Origin: Micromonospora arida
GTDB taxonomy: Bacteria; Actinomycetota; Actinomycetes; Mycobacteriales; Micromonosporaceae
Assembly: GCF_003857035.1 (NCBI RefSeq)
Contig: NZ_QGSY01000200.1
Location: forward strand, 1 to 51,650
Reading direction: 5' to 3'
Length of the DNA: 51,650 nt
In this document: positions 33,042 through 41,117 of the stretch, piece after piece
Numbering within the stretch: position 1 is the stretch's first letter
Layout of the letters: each line of letters begins with the position of its first letter
Made by a program: the position numbers and the translations under genes
The notes under the pieces: model-generated
Databases searched by the model: none
Told to the model about the DNA's origin: nothing
What the model saw: only the letters and a program-made list of their open reading frames with translations

Positions 33042-34130
33042 ATGTCCGAGCCCGCCGACCGCCGCTACGGTCCGGCGCCCCTGCCGATGGCACGGGGTCC
33101 GCTCTCCGCAGCGGCCGTGGAGGCTCTGCGGCGCTCGCCGCACGACCTGCCGGCCGATCTCGGCGTCGGCCTCTACCCGGCGGACCCGATCACCGACGAG
33201 GACCTGCAGCTGATGCTGTTCCTCTGCTACGAGCTGCACTACCGGGGCTGGCTCGGGGTGGACGAGTCGTGGGAGTGGCAGCCGACGCTACTGGCGCTGC
33301 GTGCCCGCTGCGAACGGGTCTTCGAGGCGGCGCTGCGGCGGCTGGTCGGCGTGCCGTCGGTGCCCGCCGCCGGGGTGGCGGCCGGCCTGGCCGAGCTGGT
33401 CGCGGCCGACGACGGTCCGGCGCTGGCCGCGATGCTGCAACGCCGCGCCGATCTCACCCAGTTCCGCGAGTTCGTCGCCCACCGCTCCGTCTACCACCTG
33501 CGAGAGGCGGACCCGCACAGCTGGGCGCTGCCCCGCCTCGGTGGCCCGGCCAAGGCCGCGCTCGTGGAGATCCAGTCCGACGAGTACGGCAACGGGCGGC
33601 TGGACCGGATGCACGCCGAGCTGTTCCGGAGCACCCTCGACCGGCTGGGCCTGGACACCGGTTACGGCGCCCACATCGACGTGGCGCCGGCGGTGACGTT
33701 GGCGACCAACAACCTGATGTCACTGTTCGGGCTGCACCGACGGTTGCGCGGCGCGCTGCTCGGGCACCTGGCCGCGTTCGAGATGACCTCCTCGCTGCCC
33801 AACCGTCGTTACGGCAACGGCCTGCGGCGGCTCGGCTTCGACGAGGTGGCCACCCACTTCTACGACGAGCACGTCGAGGCCGACGCGGTCCACGAGCAGA
33901 TCGCCGCGCACGACATGTGCGGCGGCCTGGTCCGCGTCGAGCCGGCCCTCGCCCCCGATGTGCTCTTCGGCGCGGCGGCCGGGCTCGCGGTGGACCGGCT
34001 GTTCGCCGCGCACCTGCTGGACAGCTGGGCCGCCGGCCGCAGCTCGCTGCGCGCACCGGCCCCGCCGGCCGTGCCGCCCACGGTCTCGCTTGTCGCGTCG
34101 CCCGAGGTGGCCCCGCCCGCGTTCGTCTGA
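33042..34130 (+). CDS. Iron-containing redox enzyme family protein (heme-oxygenase-like diiron)
   Basis: 362-aa helical protein of the heme-oxygenase-like diiron (HDO) superfamily. Candidate metal ligands lie in QLMLFLCYELHYRGW, LVEIQSDEYGNGRLDRMHAE (Glu, Asp, His; about 177-196) and HFYDEHVEADAVHEQIAAHD (about 273-292). Such proteins activate O2 for decarboxylation, N-oxygenation or C-C cleavage; the substrate is unknown. The ATG at 33042 follows GGAGGTCCC. It lies 49 nt after the TPP enzyme gene on the same strand, so it may be read through, with a weak own promoter. CDGSH and the unknown 470-aa gene follow. Confidence 0.78.
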   Translation: MSEPADRRYGPAPLPMARGPLSAAAVEALRRSPHDLPADLGVGLYPADPITDEDLQLMLFLCYELHYRGWLGVDESWEWQPTLLALRARCERVFEAALRRLVGVPSVPAAGVAAGLAELVAADDGPALAAMLQRRADLTQFREFVAHRSVYHLREADPHSWALPRLGGPAKAALVEIQSDEYGNGRLDRMHAELFRSTLDRLGLDTGYGAHIDVAPAVTLATNNLMSLFGLHRRLRGALLGHLAAFEMTSSLPNRRYGNGLRRLGFDEVATHFYDEHVEADAVHEQIAAHDMCGGLVRVEPALAPDVLFGAAAGLAVDRLFAAHLLDSWAAGRSSLRAPAPPAVPPTVSLVASPEVAPPAFV

Positions 34131-34190
34131 TCCGAAGGGCTTGTCAGAGGGCGTGCCGCCCCCCGGTGGGGCCGTGCCGCCCCGGGTCCG

Positions 34191-34263
34191 CCCTTTGCTC
34201 TGCACCCGCCCACGCACCACACACGGTCCGTAACTGGCGCGTGGGCGGGTGCAGAGCAAAGGG
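34191..34263. repeat. 25-bp perfect inverted repeat, 23-nt loop
   Basis: 34191-34215 and 34239-34263 are exact reverse complements. It lies between the convergent redox enzyme and CDGSH genes and would make a very stable hairpin able to end transcription from both sides. Two short direct repeats CGTGCCGCCCC precede it (about 34152 and 34173). The sharp boundaries suggest a mobile palindromic repeat (REP-like) as well as a terminator. Confidence 0.85.
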
Positions 34264-34327
34264 GACGTGCCTCTGGTGCGGCCCCTCCGCGCCCTCTCGC
34301 TGCGTGACGCGACGCGACGACGTGGGG

Positions 34328-34558
34328 TCAGCCCTCGCGGGTGGTGCCCGCGCGGAAGTTGATCGCCTTGTGGGTGCCGTCGCAGAACGGCTTGAGCGCC
34401 GACTTGCCGCACCGGCACAACGCCACAGTGCCCCGCCGCGCGTCGATGCGCTCGCCGTCCGGGGTGACCAACGCGAAGTCGCCGCGGACCAGCAGCGGTC
34501 CGTCCTCGTACGGGGTGATCGTGGCGGCGGCTGGCTCGCTGGTGTCGTCGGTGCGCAT
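34328..34558 (-). CDS. CDGSH iron-sulfur domain protein
   Basis: 76-aa small [2Fe-2S] protein. The cluster motif is CRCGKSALKPFCDGTH (about 49-64), giving the typical three Cys and one His ligands (C-x-C ... C-D-G-x-H). Family members are redox-active, pH-sensitive electron-transfer or iron-sulfur-transfer proteins. The ATG at 34558 is followed directly by the conserved domain. It converges on the diiron enzyme and is divergent from the 470-aa gene. A possible SigB/F-like site with GGGCAC as -10 lies at 34569-34594 on the minus strand, only 10 nt before the start. Confidence 0.88.
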   Translation of the reverse strand: MRTDDTSEPAAATITPYEDGPLLVRGDFALVTPDGERIDARRGTVALCRCGKSALKPFCDGTHKAINFRAGTTREG

Positions 34559-34669
34559 GGCCCCGGAAGTGCCCGTCCTGGCCCTGGCGAAACCCGCGCC
34601 GCCGAACGCCGGTGATGACCGGGGCACCCCGCTGAGCAGCGGAATGTGCCGCCGGGAGGGTGATGCCCC

Positions 34670-34694
34670 GTTTGAACCCCATCGGGACGGGAAG
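34670..34694 (+). promoter_or_regulatory. SigB/F-like promoter of the 470-aa unknown gene
   Basis: GTTT (34670-34673), 15-bp spacer, GGGAAG (34689-34694), 39 nt before the GTG at 34734. The spacing agrees with the other members and supports that start. Confidence 0.45.
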
Positions 34695-34733
34695 CCGGGC
34701 CGCGTGGTGAGCGAACGAGGCAAGGTGGGGCCG

Positions 34734-36146
34734 GTGCACAAGGTGCACAAGGGGCTCACGGCCGATGGCGCCGGTCTCGCCGGCGACCGGGTCGTGGCCG
34801 CGGGCAGCTCCGCCCGGGTGCTGGTCGCCGCCACCGCCCGGGCACTGCGCGGGGTCGACTGTGCCGACCTCGGGCAGACCGGGCCGACGTCGCGGTTCCC
34901 CGGTGCCCCCGAGCCGGTACGCCGTGCCGCGGTCACCCGCGCCGCCGGCAAGGTCGCGCTCACCGTGGCCCAGATCGACGAGGTGGACGCCGCGAGGGTG
35001 GCCCGGTGGTTCGTCGACCAGTACCCCCGCCGGCGCTACCCCGGGGTGCTGATCGGATCTCCGCACGGCGCGGCCGCACACCTCGCGGTGGCCCTCGGCG
35101 TGCCGTGGCTGCCGGCGGGCTTCGAGATGACCGTGCATTGGTCCGACGGCGGGGTGGACCGCCCGGCGGACGCCGCGGAGCACGGCGCGGCACTCGCCAC
35201 CCGGTTGCTCGCGGGCAACGCCGACCTGCACCTGCGCCAGGTGCACTGCCCGGCCAGCCATGGCGCGCTCGCCGGGGCGACCGTGTCGCTGACCGCCGCG
35301 TGGAGGGCCCTACCAGCCGCGTACGCGCGGTTCCTGGCCGACCGGCTGGTGCCGGGTGCCCCCGTGCTGCTGGTCCGCGACGCGCGCACCTGGCCGGTCC
35401 TGGAGCGCGGGCCGGGGCACAGCTTCCAGGTCGGCTGCCCTGGCAGTGGGCTGGACCCGGTGGACTTCCACCCGGACAGCCACGCGTTGCGGCAGGTGTT
35501 GCGCTCCGTCGGGGGCGACGCGACGCGGTGGGAGCCGCCGGAGGTGTCCGTGCCGTCGGCGTACGCCGAGCACGGCGTCGACTCGGGCTTCGAGTTGGCC
35601 GCGGGGGACTGGTCCACCCGGAATCAGCACCCGCTGCACCGGGTGTTGGTGCCCCGGCCGGCGGCGCTGAGCGCGGGCGTGGCCGACCTGTACCGGCGGT
35701 GGCTGCGGCGCGCCGGCAAGACCGGTGACCGGTTGGTGGTGGAATGCGGTCGACTGCTCGACCCGTGGCAGGTGGTGCGGGCGGGGCTGGTGCCGTACTG
35801 GTGTGAGAACGCCACCCGCCGCAGCGTCGACGAGGCCGAGTGGTGGCTGGCCGGCAGCGAGGCGTTCAGCTCGGTGGACGTGTTGCCCGAACCGCCCGGG
35901 GTGCGCTCACCCGCGCTGGCCGGGTTGCCGCAGTGGCTGGCCGTCGCCGGGTTCGGCCGACGGCGTCGGGCGTTGGACCGCACCACCGCGCGGGGTTACC
36001 CGGTCACCTCGGTGCCCACCCGCCGGGCCACCGAAGTGCTGCGCGCCCAGCCGTACGACCTGCCCGCGCCGCCCCCGCTGGGGGTCGCCGAGGCGCTGGC
36101 CGTGCTCCGCGACAGCGGCGGCCACCAGGGGTTGTTGGTCTCCTGA
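34734..36146 (+). CDS. Protein of unknown function, 470 aa
   Basis: No family recognised. The protein is soluble and without a signal peptide. Visible segments: a Rossmann-like PGVLIGSPHGAAAHLAVALG (about 104-123), a Tyr/Arg-rich QYPRRRYPG just before it, VLLVRDARTWPVLERGPGHS near 208-227 and a C-terminal ATEVLRAQPYDLPAPPPLG. The GTG at 34734 is chosen because AAGGTGGGG lies just upstream and a promoter fits 39 nt before; GTG at 34704 or 34707 are alternatives. Long upstream reading-frame extension would run through the divergent CDGSH gene and is rejected. It lies in the stress neighbourhood between CDGSH and the sigma factor. Confidence 0.65.
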   Translation: MHKVHKGLTADGAGLAGDRVVAAGSSARVLVAATARALRGVDCADLGQTGPTSRFPGAPEPVRRAAVTRAAGKVALTVAQIDEVDAARVARWFVDQYPRRRYPGVLIGSPHGAAAHLAVALGVPWLPAGFEMTVHWSDGGVDRPADAAEHGAALATRLLAGNADLHLRQVHCPASHGALAGATVSLTAAWRALPAAYARFLADRLVPGAPVLLVRDARTWPVLERGPGHSFQVGCPGSGLDPVDFHPDSHALRQVLRSVGGDATRWEPPEVSVPSAYAEHGVDSGFELAAGDWSTRNQHPLHRVLVPRPAALSAGVADLYRRWLRRAGKTGDRLVVECGRLLDPWQVVRAGLVPYWCENATRRSVDEAEWWLAGSEAFSSVDVLPEPPGVRSPALAGLPQWLAVAGFGRRRRALDRTTARGYPVTSVPTRRATEVLRAQPYDLPAPPPLGVAEALAVLRDSGGHQGLLVS

Positions 36147-36188
36147 GACGGAGGACGCCGAAACATCCTCGCGAACCCGGGGTCCCGT

Positions 36189-36213
36189 GATTGAGTACCT
36201 ACGGAGCGGGAAC
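36189..36213 (+). promoter_or_regulatory. Possible SigB/F-type promoter upstream of the sigma-STAS gene
   Basis: GATT (36189-36192), 15-bp spacer, GGGAAC (36208-36213), 155 nt before the ATG. A second candidate, GGTT-N14-GGGGAC (36326-36349), lies 19 nt before the start. Either would make the sigma gene autoregulated. Both are weak. Confidence 0.35.
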
Positions 36214-36368
36214 ATCGCTGGCTGCGACGGCCTAATTGCGCTGCGTAGAGGCGGTGTCGCCCGCTGGCATCCCAGTCACTGACCCACTTTCCGGCCCGGT
36301 GCGTGGCTCGACCACGCGCACGACCGGTTTCCCGATCCGGGCGGGGGACCTTCCTGAGGGAGGCGCGG

Positions 36369-37517
36369 ATGTTCGGACAGACGAGCACGACCACGACCAC
36401 GACCCCACCACCACCCAGCGATCGCGGTCTGGAGGACCTCGACGCGGCGGCGATGGCGTACGCGGCCCGGATCGCCGGGCTGCCGCCGGAGCGGCGGGGG
36501 GAGGCCCGGGACGACCTGGTGCGCTTCGCGCTGCCGTTCGCCGGCCGGCTGGCCCGCCGGTACCGGGGACGGGGGGAGCCGCTGGAGGACCTGGAGCAGG
36601 TGGCCCGGCTGGGCCTGGTCAACGCCGTCGACCGCTATGACCCCGAACGGGGCTCGTTCACCGCGTACGCCGCGATCACCATCGTGGGCGAGATCAAACG
36701 GCACTTCCGGGACCGTACCTGGGGCGTGCACGTGCCCCGCCGGCTGCGGGACCTGATCCTCGAGGTGGGGCAGGCCACCGCCGCACTCACCAGCGAACTG
36801 TCCCGGGCCCCGTCGGTGGCCGAGCTGTCGGCCCGGCTGGAGACCCCGGAGGAGGAGATCCTCGCCGCCCTGGAGTCGGCGGCCGGCTACAGCCCGGCCT
36901 CACTGAACGCGCCGGTGGGTGGGGAGAGCTCCGCCGAGTTCGGGGACCTGGTCGGCGAGTCGGACAACGCGTTGGAGTCGGTCGACGACCGGGTGACGGT
37001 GAGCGGCCTGCTGCACCGACTGCCCTGGCGTGAGCGACGGATCCTCGCGATGCGCTTCTACGGCAACCAGACCCAGGCTGAGATCGCCGCCCGGTTCGGC
37101 ATCTCGCAGATGCACGTGTCCCGGCTGCTGTCGCGGGCGCTCACCTGGCTGCGCCAGGCGATGCTCGCCGACGCGCCGCCGCCGTGGCAGAACGGAGCCG
37201 CCGAACCCGACCCGGGCAAGACCCGGATCTCGGTCAAGCAGAACGGCGACTCGGTGGTGGTCGAGGTCGGCGGCGAGATCGACCGCGACGGCGCGGACCA
37301 GCTGCGCCGGGCCATGCTGGAGGCGGTCACCGGCCAGCCCAGCGAGGTGGTCGTCGACCTGGTCGGCGCGGGTGGCTTCGACGCCGGTGGGATCGCCGCC
37401 CTCATGGCCGGTCGGGACGCGGCGGAGCGGACCGGGGTGCCGCTGCGGCTGACCCGGGTCCAACCCGCGGTACGCCGTTCGCTCACCGCCGCCGGCCTGG
37501 CGCCGGCCCGGGACTGA
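36369..37517 (+). CDS. SigB/SigF-family sigma factor with C-terminal STAS domain
   Basis: 382 aa. Region 2 is at about 55-125 (PLEDLEQVARLGLVNAVDRY, then VGEIKRHFRDRTW), region 3 at about 125-195, and region 4 at about 212-266 (LPWRERRILAMRFYGNQTQ, ISQMHVSRLLSRAL). After a Pro-rich linker (about 267-284), residues 285-382 form a STAS-like domain, ISVKQNGDSVVVEVGGEIDR ... VVVDLVGAGGFDAGGIAAL. At the position of the phosphorylated DSSG of SpoIIAA it reads DAGG (338-341), so it cannot be phosphorylated there. A sigma factor normally has no STAS; here anti-anti-sigma and sigma seem fused. The ATG at 36369 follows GAGGGAGG. A bidirectional terminator follows. Confidence 0.88.
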   Translation: MFGQTSTTTTTTPPPPSDRGLEDLDAAAMAYAARIAGLPPERRGEARDDLVRFALPFAGRLARRYRGRGEPLEDLEQVARLGLVNAVDRYDPERGSFTAYAAITIVGEIKRHFRDRTWGVHVPRRLRDLILEVGQATAALTSELSRAPSVAELSARLETPEEEILAALESAAGYSPASLNAPVGGESSAEFGDLVGESDNALESVDDRVTVSGLLHRLPWRERRILAMRFYGNQTQAEIAARFGISQMHVSRLLSRALTWLRQAMLADAPPPWQNGAAEPDPGKTRISVKQNGDSVVVEVGGEIDRDGADQLRRAMLEAVTGQPSEVVVDLVGAGGFDAGGIAALMAGRDAAERTGVPLRLTRVQPAVRRSLTAAGLAPARD

Positions 37518-37532
37518 CGCACACGGACAAGC

Positions 37533-37566
37533 GAAGGGCCGACACCCCGCTGGGTGTCGGCCCTTC
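37533..37566. terminator. Bidirectional terminator, 15-bp perfect stem
   Basis: 37533-37547 pairs with 37552-37566 around a CGCT tetraloop. It separates the convergent sigma-STAS and ctaD genes. Confidence 0.9.
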
Positions 37567-37581
37567 TGCGCGTACCCCTGG

Positions 37582-39573
37582 TCAGTGCTCTTCGGGGTTG
37601 CCGTCGCTGTGCGGGTGCCGCCAGCGCTCGTGCGGCTTCGGCGCGTCCTCGGCGTCCTGCGGCGGGTCGCTCTGCTCGAAGCTCGGCCGGCGGACGCCCT
37701 CGGGCTCCGGTACGTCCACCGGGCGGGCGCCGGAGCGCGGCGCCGGCTGGTAGTCGACCGCGTCGCGTGCGCCGTGCGCGCCCTCGGCGGACGGCGACTC
37801 CGGGGCGTGGTGCTCCATCCGGAACTCCTCGGCGAGGTGCTGTGGCGGCTTGGTGACGCGCTGCGGCAGGTCGCGGCCCAGATCGGCGACGAGGGGGCCG
37901 TACTTCAGGTCGAACGCCGGACGTTCGGAGCGGATCCGGGGCATCCGGTCGAAGTTACGCAGGGGCGGCGGGCAGCTGGTGGCCCATTCGAGGGAGTTGC
38001 CGAAGCCCCAGGGGTCGTCCACCGTCACCATCGCCCCGTACCGCCAGGACTTCCAGGCGTTGTAGATGAAGAACAGGGTGGACAGGCCGAGGATGAACGA
38101 GAAGATCGTGGAGATGGTGTTCAGGGTGGTGAAGCCGTCGGTGGGCAGGTAGTCGGCGTACCGGCGTGGCATGCCCTCGTTGCCCAGCCAGTGGTGCACG
38201 AGGAAGGTGCCGTGGAAGCCGATGAACATGGTCCAGAAGTGCGCCTTGCCGAGCCGCTCGTCGAGCAGCCGCCCGGTCATCTTCGGCCACCAGAAGTAGT
38301 AGCCGCCGAACAGGGCGAAGACCACGGTGCCGAACACCACGTAGTGGAAGTGCGCCACCACGAAGTAGCTGTCGTGGGTGTGCCAGTCGACCGGCGGGCT
38401 GGCCAGCAGGACGCCGGTGAGGCCACCGAGCAGGAAGGTGACCAGGAAGCCGATGGCGAACAGCATCGGCGTCTCGAAGGTGAGCTGACCCTTCCACATG
38501 GTGCCGATCCAGTTGAAGAACTTCACACCGGTGGGCACCGCGATCAGGTAGCTCAGGATGCTGAAGAACGGCAGCAGCACCTGGCCGGTGGCGAACATGT
38601 GGTGCGCCCAGACCGTCATCGACAGCACGGTGATGGCGATGGTGGCCAGCACGATCCCGGTGTAGCCGAAGAGCGGCTTGCGGGAGAAGACCGGGATGAT
38701 CTCGGTGATGATGCCGAAGAACGGCAACGCGATGATGTACACCTCGGGGTGGCCGAAGAACCAGAACAGGTGCTGCCAGAGCATGGGGCCGCCGGTGGCC
38801 GCGTCGTACACGTGCGCGTTGAGCAACCGGTCGGCGGAGAGCGCCAGCAGCGCGGCGGCCAGCAGCGGGAAGACGAGGATCACCAGCACGCTGGTGAACA
38901 GCATGTTCCAGGTGAAGATCGGCATTCGGAACATGGTCATGCCGGGGGCGCGCAGGGTCAGGATCGTGGTGATCAGGTTGACCGCACCGAGGATGGTGCC
39001 GAGCCCGGAGACGACCAGGCCGAGCACCCACATGTTCGCGCCCACTCCGGGGCTGTTCTCGACACTGCTCAGTGGGGTGTACGCGGTCCAGCCGAAGTCC
39101 GCCGACCCCTGCGGGGTGAGGAAGCCGCCGACCACCATCAGCCCGCCGAAGAGGTAAAGCCAGTAGGCGAGCGCGTTGAGGCGGGGGAACGACACGTCCG
39201 GCGCGCCGATCTGGATCGGCACGATGTAGTTGGCGAACCCGAACGCCGCGGGCGTGGCGAAGAGCAGCAGCATCACCGCGCCGTGCGAGGTGAAGAGCTG
39301 GTTGTACTGCTCCGGGGACAGGATCTGCATCCCCGGGCGGGCCAGTTCGGCCCGCATCACCATCGCCTCCAGGCCGGCCAACAAGAAGAAGGCGAAGGAG
39401 GTCAGCAGATACAGCAGGCCGATCTGCTTGTGGTCGGTCGTGGCGAGGAACTTGATCAACGAGCTGCCGGGAACCGGTGCGCGTACCGGTCCCGGGAAGC
39501 CCCCGAAGCGGGCCGGTGCCAGGATCGCCGGGCCCCGATCTCGACCGGGTTCTGTGGTTACCCGCTTGGGCAT
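37582..39573 (-). CDS. ctaD: Cytochrome c oxidase subunit I (aa3 type)
   Basis: 663-aa catalytic subunit that reduces O2 to water and pumps protons. About 12 TM helices. Landmarks: [17 protein letters not shown] (heme a His), [17 protein letters not shown] (Cu-B His and cross-linked Tyr), WAHHMFATG (Cu-B His pair), and [17 protein letters not shown] (heme ligands). The last ~100 residues are a hydrophilic, Pro/Glu/His-rich tail beyond the family core. Actinobacterial ctaD usually sits with ctaC, ctaE and qcrCAB; here it stands alone, so it may be a second copy. The ATG at 39573 lies 42 nt downstream of a SigB/F-type promoter. Confidence 0.95.
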   Translation of the reverse strand: MPKRVTTEPGRDRGPAILAPARFGGFPGPVRAPVPGSSLIKFLATTDHKQIGLLYLLTSFAFFLLAGLEAMVMRAELARPGMQILSPEQYNQLFTSHGAVMLLLFATPAAFGFANYIVPIQIGAPDVSFPRLNALAYWLYLFGGLMVVGGFLTPQGSADFGWTAYTPLSSVENSPGVGANMWVLGLVVSGLGTILGAVNLITTILTLRAPGMTMFRMPIFTWNMLFTSVLVILVFPLLAAALLALSADRLLNAHVYDAATGGPMLWQHLFWFFGHPEVYIIALPFFGIITEIIPVFSRKPLFGYTGIVLATIAITVLSMTVWAHHMFATGQVLLPFFSILSYLIAVPTGVKFFNWIGTMWKGQLTFETPMLFAIGFLVTFLLGGLTGVLLASPPVDWHTHDSYFVVAHFHYVVFGTVVFALFGGYYFWWPKMTGRLLDERLGKAHFWTMFIGFHGTFLVHHWLGNEGMPRRYADYLPTDGFTTLNTISTIFSFILGLSTLFFIYNAWKSWRYGAMVTVDDPWGFGNSLEWATSCPPPLRNFDRMPRIRSERPAFDLKYGPLVADLGRDLPQRVTKPPQHLAEEFRMEHHAPESPSAEGAHGARDAVDYQPAPRSGARPVDVPEPEGVRRPSFEQSDPPQDAEDAPKPHERWRHPHSDGNPEEH

Positions 39574-39615
39574 GGCTGCTCACCCCGTCGTGACGGCAGA
39601 AAGGACGGGCGTGCT

Positions 39616-39640
39616 CTACCCACCCTCACACCATGTAACC
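39616..39640 (-). promoter_or_regulatory. SigB/F-type promoter of ctaD
   Basis: Minus strand: GGTTA (39640-39636), 14-bp spacer, GGGTAG (39621-39616), 42 nt before the ATG. Confidence 0.65.
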
Positions 39641-39697
39641 AGCCAATGACGGTAATTTCGGGCAGATCGCCAGGACCGGTGCAAGCACCTCGAACGC

Positions 39698-40426
39698 TCA
39701 GGTTGCTGGCAGCATCGCCCAGACGGCCTTGCCCTGACCGGCCGGCACGCTGCCCCACCGCTGGGTCAGCTCCCGGACCAGCATCAATCCTCGCCCACCC
39801 TCGGCGTACAGGTCCGTCCCGCCCGCACGGGCCTGGGCGCTGCTGCCGTCCACCACCGCCAGGTGCAGGTACGGCCGGCGCAGGGTCACCGTCACCTGCA
39901 TCGGCGTGCCGGCGTGGCGCACCACGTTGCCCACCAGTTCGCTGAGCACCAACGCCGCCGGCCCGGCCGCGTCGGGCAGGTTCCACCGCGCGCACGCGTC
40001 GGTGACCAGCTCCCGGGCCCGCCGGCAGGCCCCGGCCACCGGCTCCAACCGGGCCCGCATCCGCAGCGTGGACGTCGTGCCGGCCAACCGGGTCGCCTCC
40101 GCGCAGTCCGCGGACACCGGGAGCACCCGGCACGTGGTCGACTCGGCCAGCCATCGTGCGGCGATCGGCGACGGGGAGCAGAGCAGCACCGGCACCGCCG
40201 GCCACTCCTCGGCCCGGCGGGCGGTCGCGGCGAAAACGGACAGCGCCAACCGGTCCTCCACGCTCACCCCGGCCATGTCGACCACCAGCGCCTCCGGCTG
40301 GTCGACCAGCGCGTCGCTGAGCGCCCGGTGCACCGAGCGCATCGTGCCGAGGTGCAGCGGACCGGTGAGTCGGACGACCGCCACCGGTGCCGTGGTACGC
40401 ACCTCGCAGGTGATCCCGCTCGACAT
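39698..40426 (-). CDS. STAS-HATPase fusion, RsbW-like anti-sigma regulator
   Basis: 242 aa. Residues about 7-105 are a STAS-like domain (VAVVRLTGPLHLGTMR, VVDMAGVSVEDRLALSVF); the usual DSSG phosphosite reads DRLA (58-61), so it is degenerate. Residues about 125-240 are a GHKL/HATPase_c_2 domain: N-box LSELVGNVVRH (Glu163, Asn167, His171), a degenerate G1 VVDGSS (191-196), and G2 EGGRGLMLVREL (209-220). This is the fold of SpoIIAB/RsbW anti-sigma kinases. It is transcribed from its own SigB/F-type promoter, so it is probably a feedback regulator of that sigma factor. Gene length and fusion are unusual. Confidence 0.82.
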   Translation of the reverse strand: MSSGITCEVRTTAPVAVVRLTGPLHLGTMRSVHRALSDALVDQPEALVVDMAGVSVEDRLALSVFAATARRAEEWPAVPVLLCSPSPIAARWLAESTTCRVLPVSADCAEATRLAGTTSTLRMRARLEPVAGACRRARELVTDACARWNLPDAAGPAALVLSELVGNVVRHAGTPMQVTVTLRRPYLHLAVVDGSSAQARAGGTDLYAEGGRGLMLVRELTQRWGSVPAGQGKAVWAMLPAT

Positions 40427-40463
40427 CGGCGCCTCAATTCGCTGCTGGGTCGGGATCTGCCAA

Positions 40464-40490
40464 CTACCCGAGGCCCTTCCCGCTCAAACC
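40464..40490 (-). promoter_or_regulatory. SigB/F-type promoter of the STAS-HATPase gene
   Basis: Minus strand: GGTTT (40490-40486), 16-bp spacer, GGGTAG (40469-40464), 37 nt before the ATG. One of the best matches in the window. Confidence 0.7.
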
Positions 40491-40532
40491 GGACCGACGG
40501 CGGGGCGAGGCAGGTCACGCCCCGCGCCCCCA

Positions 40533-40598
40533 GGTCAGCGACGGAGCCGGCGGGTCAGGCCGGGGGTCGGCGGTCAGCGACGGGGCCGGCCGGTCAGG
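40533..40598. repeat. Imperfect 27-bp direct repeat at the 3' end of DUF4383 gene
   Basis: 40533-40559 and 40572-40598 match at 25 of 27 positions, 39 bp apart. The second copy holds the last codons and stop of the DUF4383 gene; the first lies just beyond, so the gene tail was partly duplicated. Confidence 0.7.
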
Positions 40599-41032
40599 AT
40601 GCCCAGTGCGATCATGCCGACGCCGAGCCCCAGGTGCAGCCAGTCGTCGGCGTCGTTGACCGGCAGCACGTTCGCCCCGGTGTCGTGGTCCACCGCCAGC
40701 CCGTAGAGCCAGAGCACCAGGTAGACCGCGCCGCCGCCGATCAGGAACGCCCGAGCGCCGGTGACCGTCCGGGCCAACAGCAGACCCGCCACCCCGTACG
40801 CCAGGTGCACCAGATTGTGCAGCACCGACACCTGGAAGACGCCGAACAGGTACGCGCCCGAGTCGTGGCCGGCGAAGCGCAGCGCGTCCATGCCGGTGGT
40901 GATCCCCGGCACGAAGCCGAGCACGCCGACCAGCAGGAACAGCACCCCCACCGTCGCCGCCGCGCGACGGACCGGCGGTTTGCCGTCGGCCGGGTTGGGT
41001 CGGGCCCGGGAGTGCGCCATCGGTCCGACCAT
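40574..41032 (-). CDS. DUF4383 membrane protein
   Basis: 152-aa membrane protein with four helices (about 22-42, 60-85, 90-112 and 128-146). DUF4383 features: VLFLLVGVLGFVPGITT, then FGVFQVSVLHNLVHLAYGVAGLL with the His-rich helix, and DWLHLGLGVGMI. The family is stress-linked in actinobacteria and of unknown function. The ATG at 41032 is chosen because GAGGAG lies 6-9 nt upstream; ATG 41020 is the alternative. A SigB/F-type promoter lies 40 nt before it. Confidence 0.85.
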   Translation of the reverse strand: MVGPMAHSRARPNPADGKPPVRRAAATVGVLFLLVGVLGFVPGITTGMDALRFAGHDSGAYLFGVFQVSVLHNLVHLAYGVAGLLLARTVTGARAFLIGGGAVYLVLWLYGLAVDHDTGANVLPVNDADDWLHLGLGVGMIALGILTGRPRR

Positions 41033-41072
41033 TCCCGGCTCCTCGTCGCGCGGCGGGCATGAGCGCTGCCGG

Positions 41073-41098
41073 CTACCCGCTGGCGCGACCGGCAAACC
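41073..41098 (-). promoter_or_regulatory. SigB/F-type promoter of DUF4383 gene
   Basis: Minus strand: GGTTT (41098-41094), 15-bp spacer, GGGTAG (41078-41073), 40 nt before the ATG. Confidence 0.7.
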
Positions 41099-41117
41099 GG
41101 GCCGGCCCCGCTGGCGG

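Noticed and set aside
34569..34594. GGTTT-N15-GGGCAC as promoter of the CDGSH gene
   Set aside because: The -10 has C at the key T position and the leader would be only about 3 nt; kept as a remark only.
34341..34733. N-terminal extension of the 470-aa protein
   Set aside because: It overlaps the CDGSH gene on the other strand, and the better start at 34734 has a ribosome binding site and a promoter at the usual distance.
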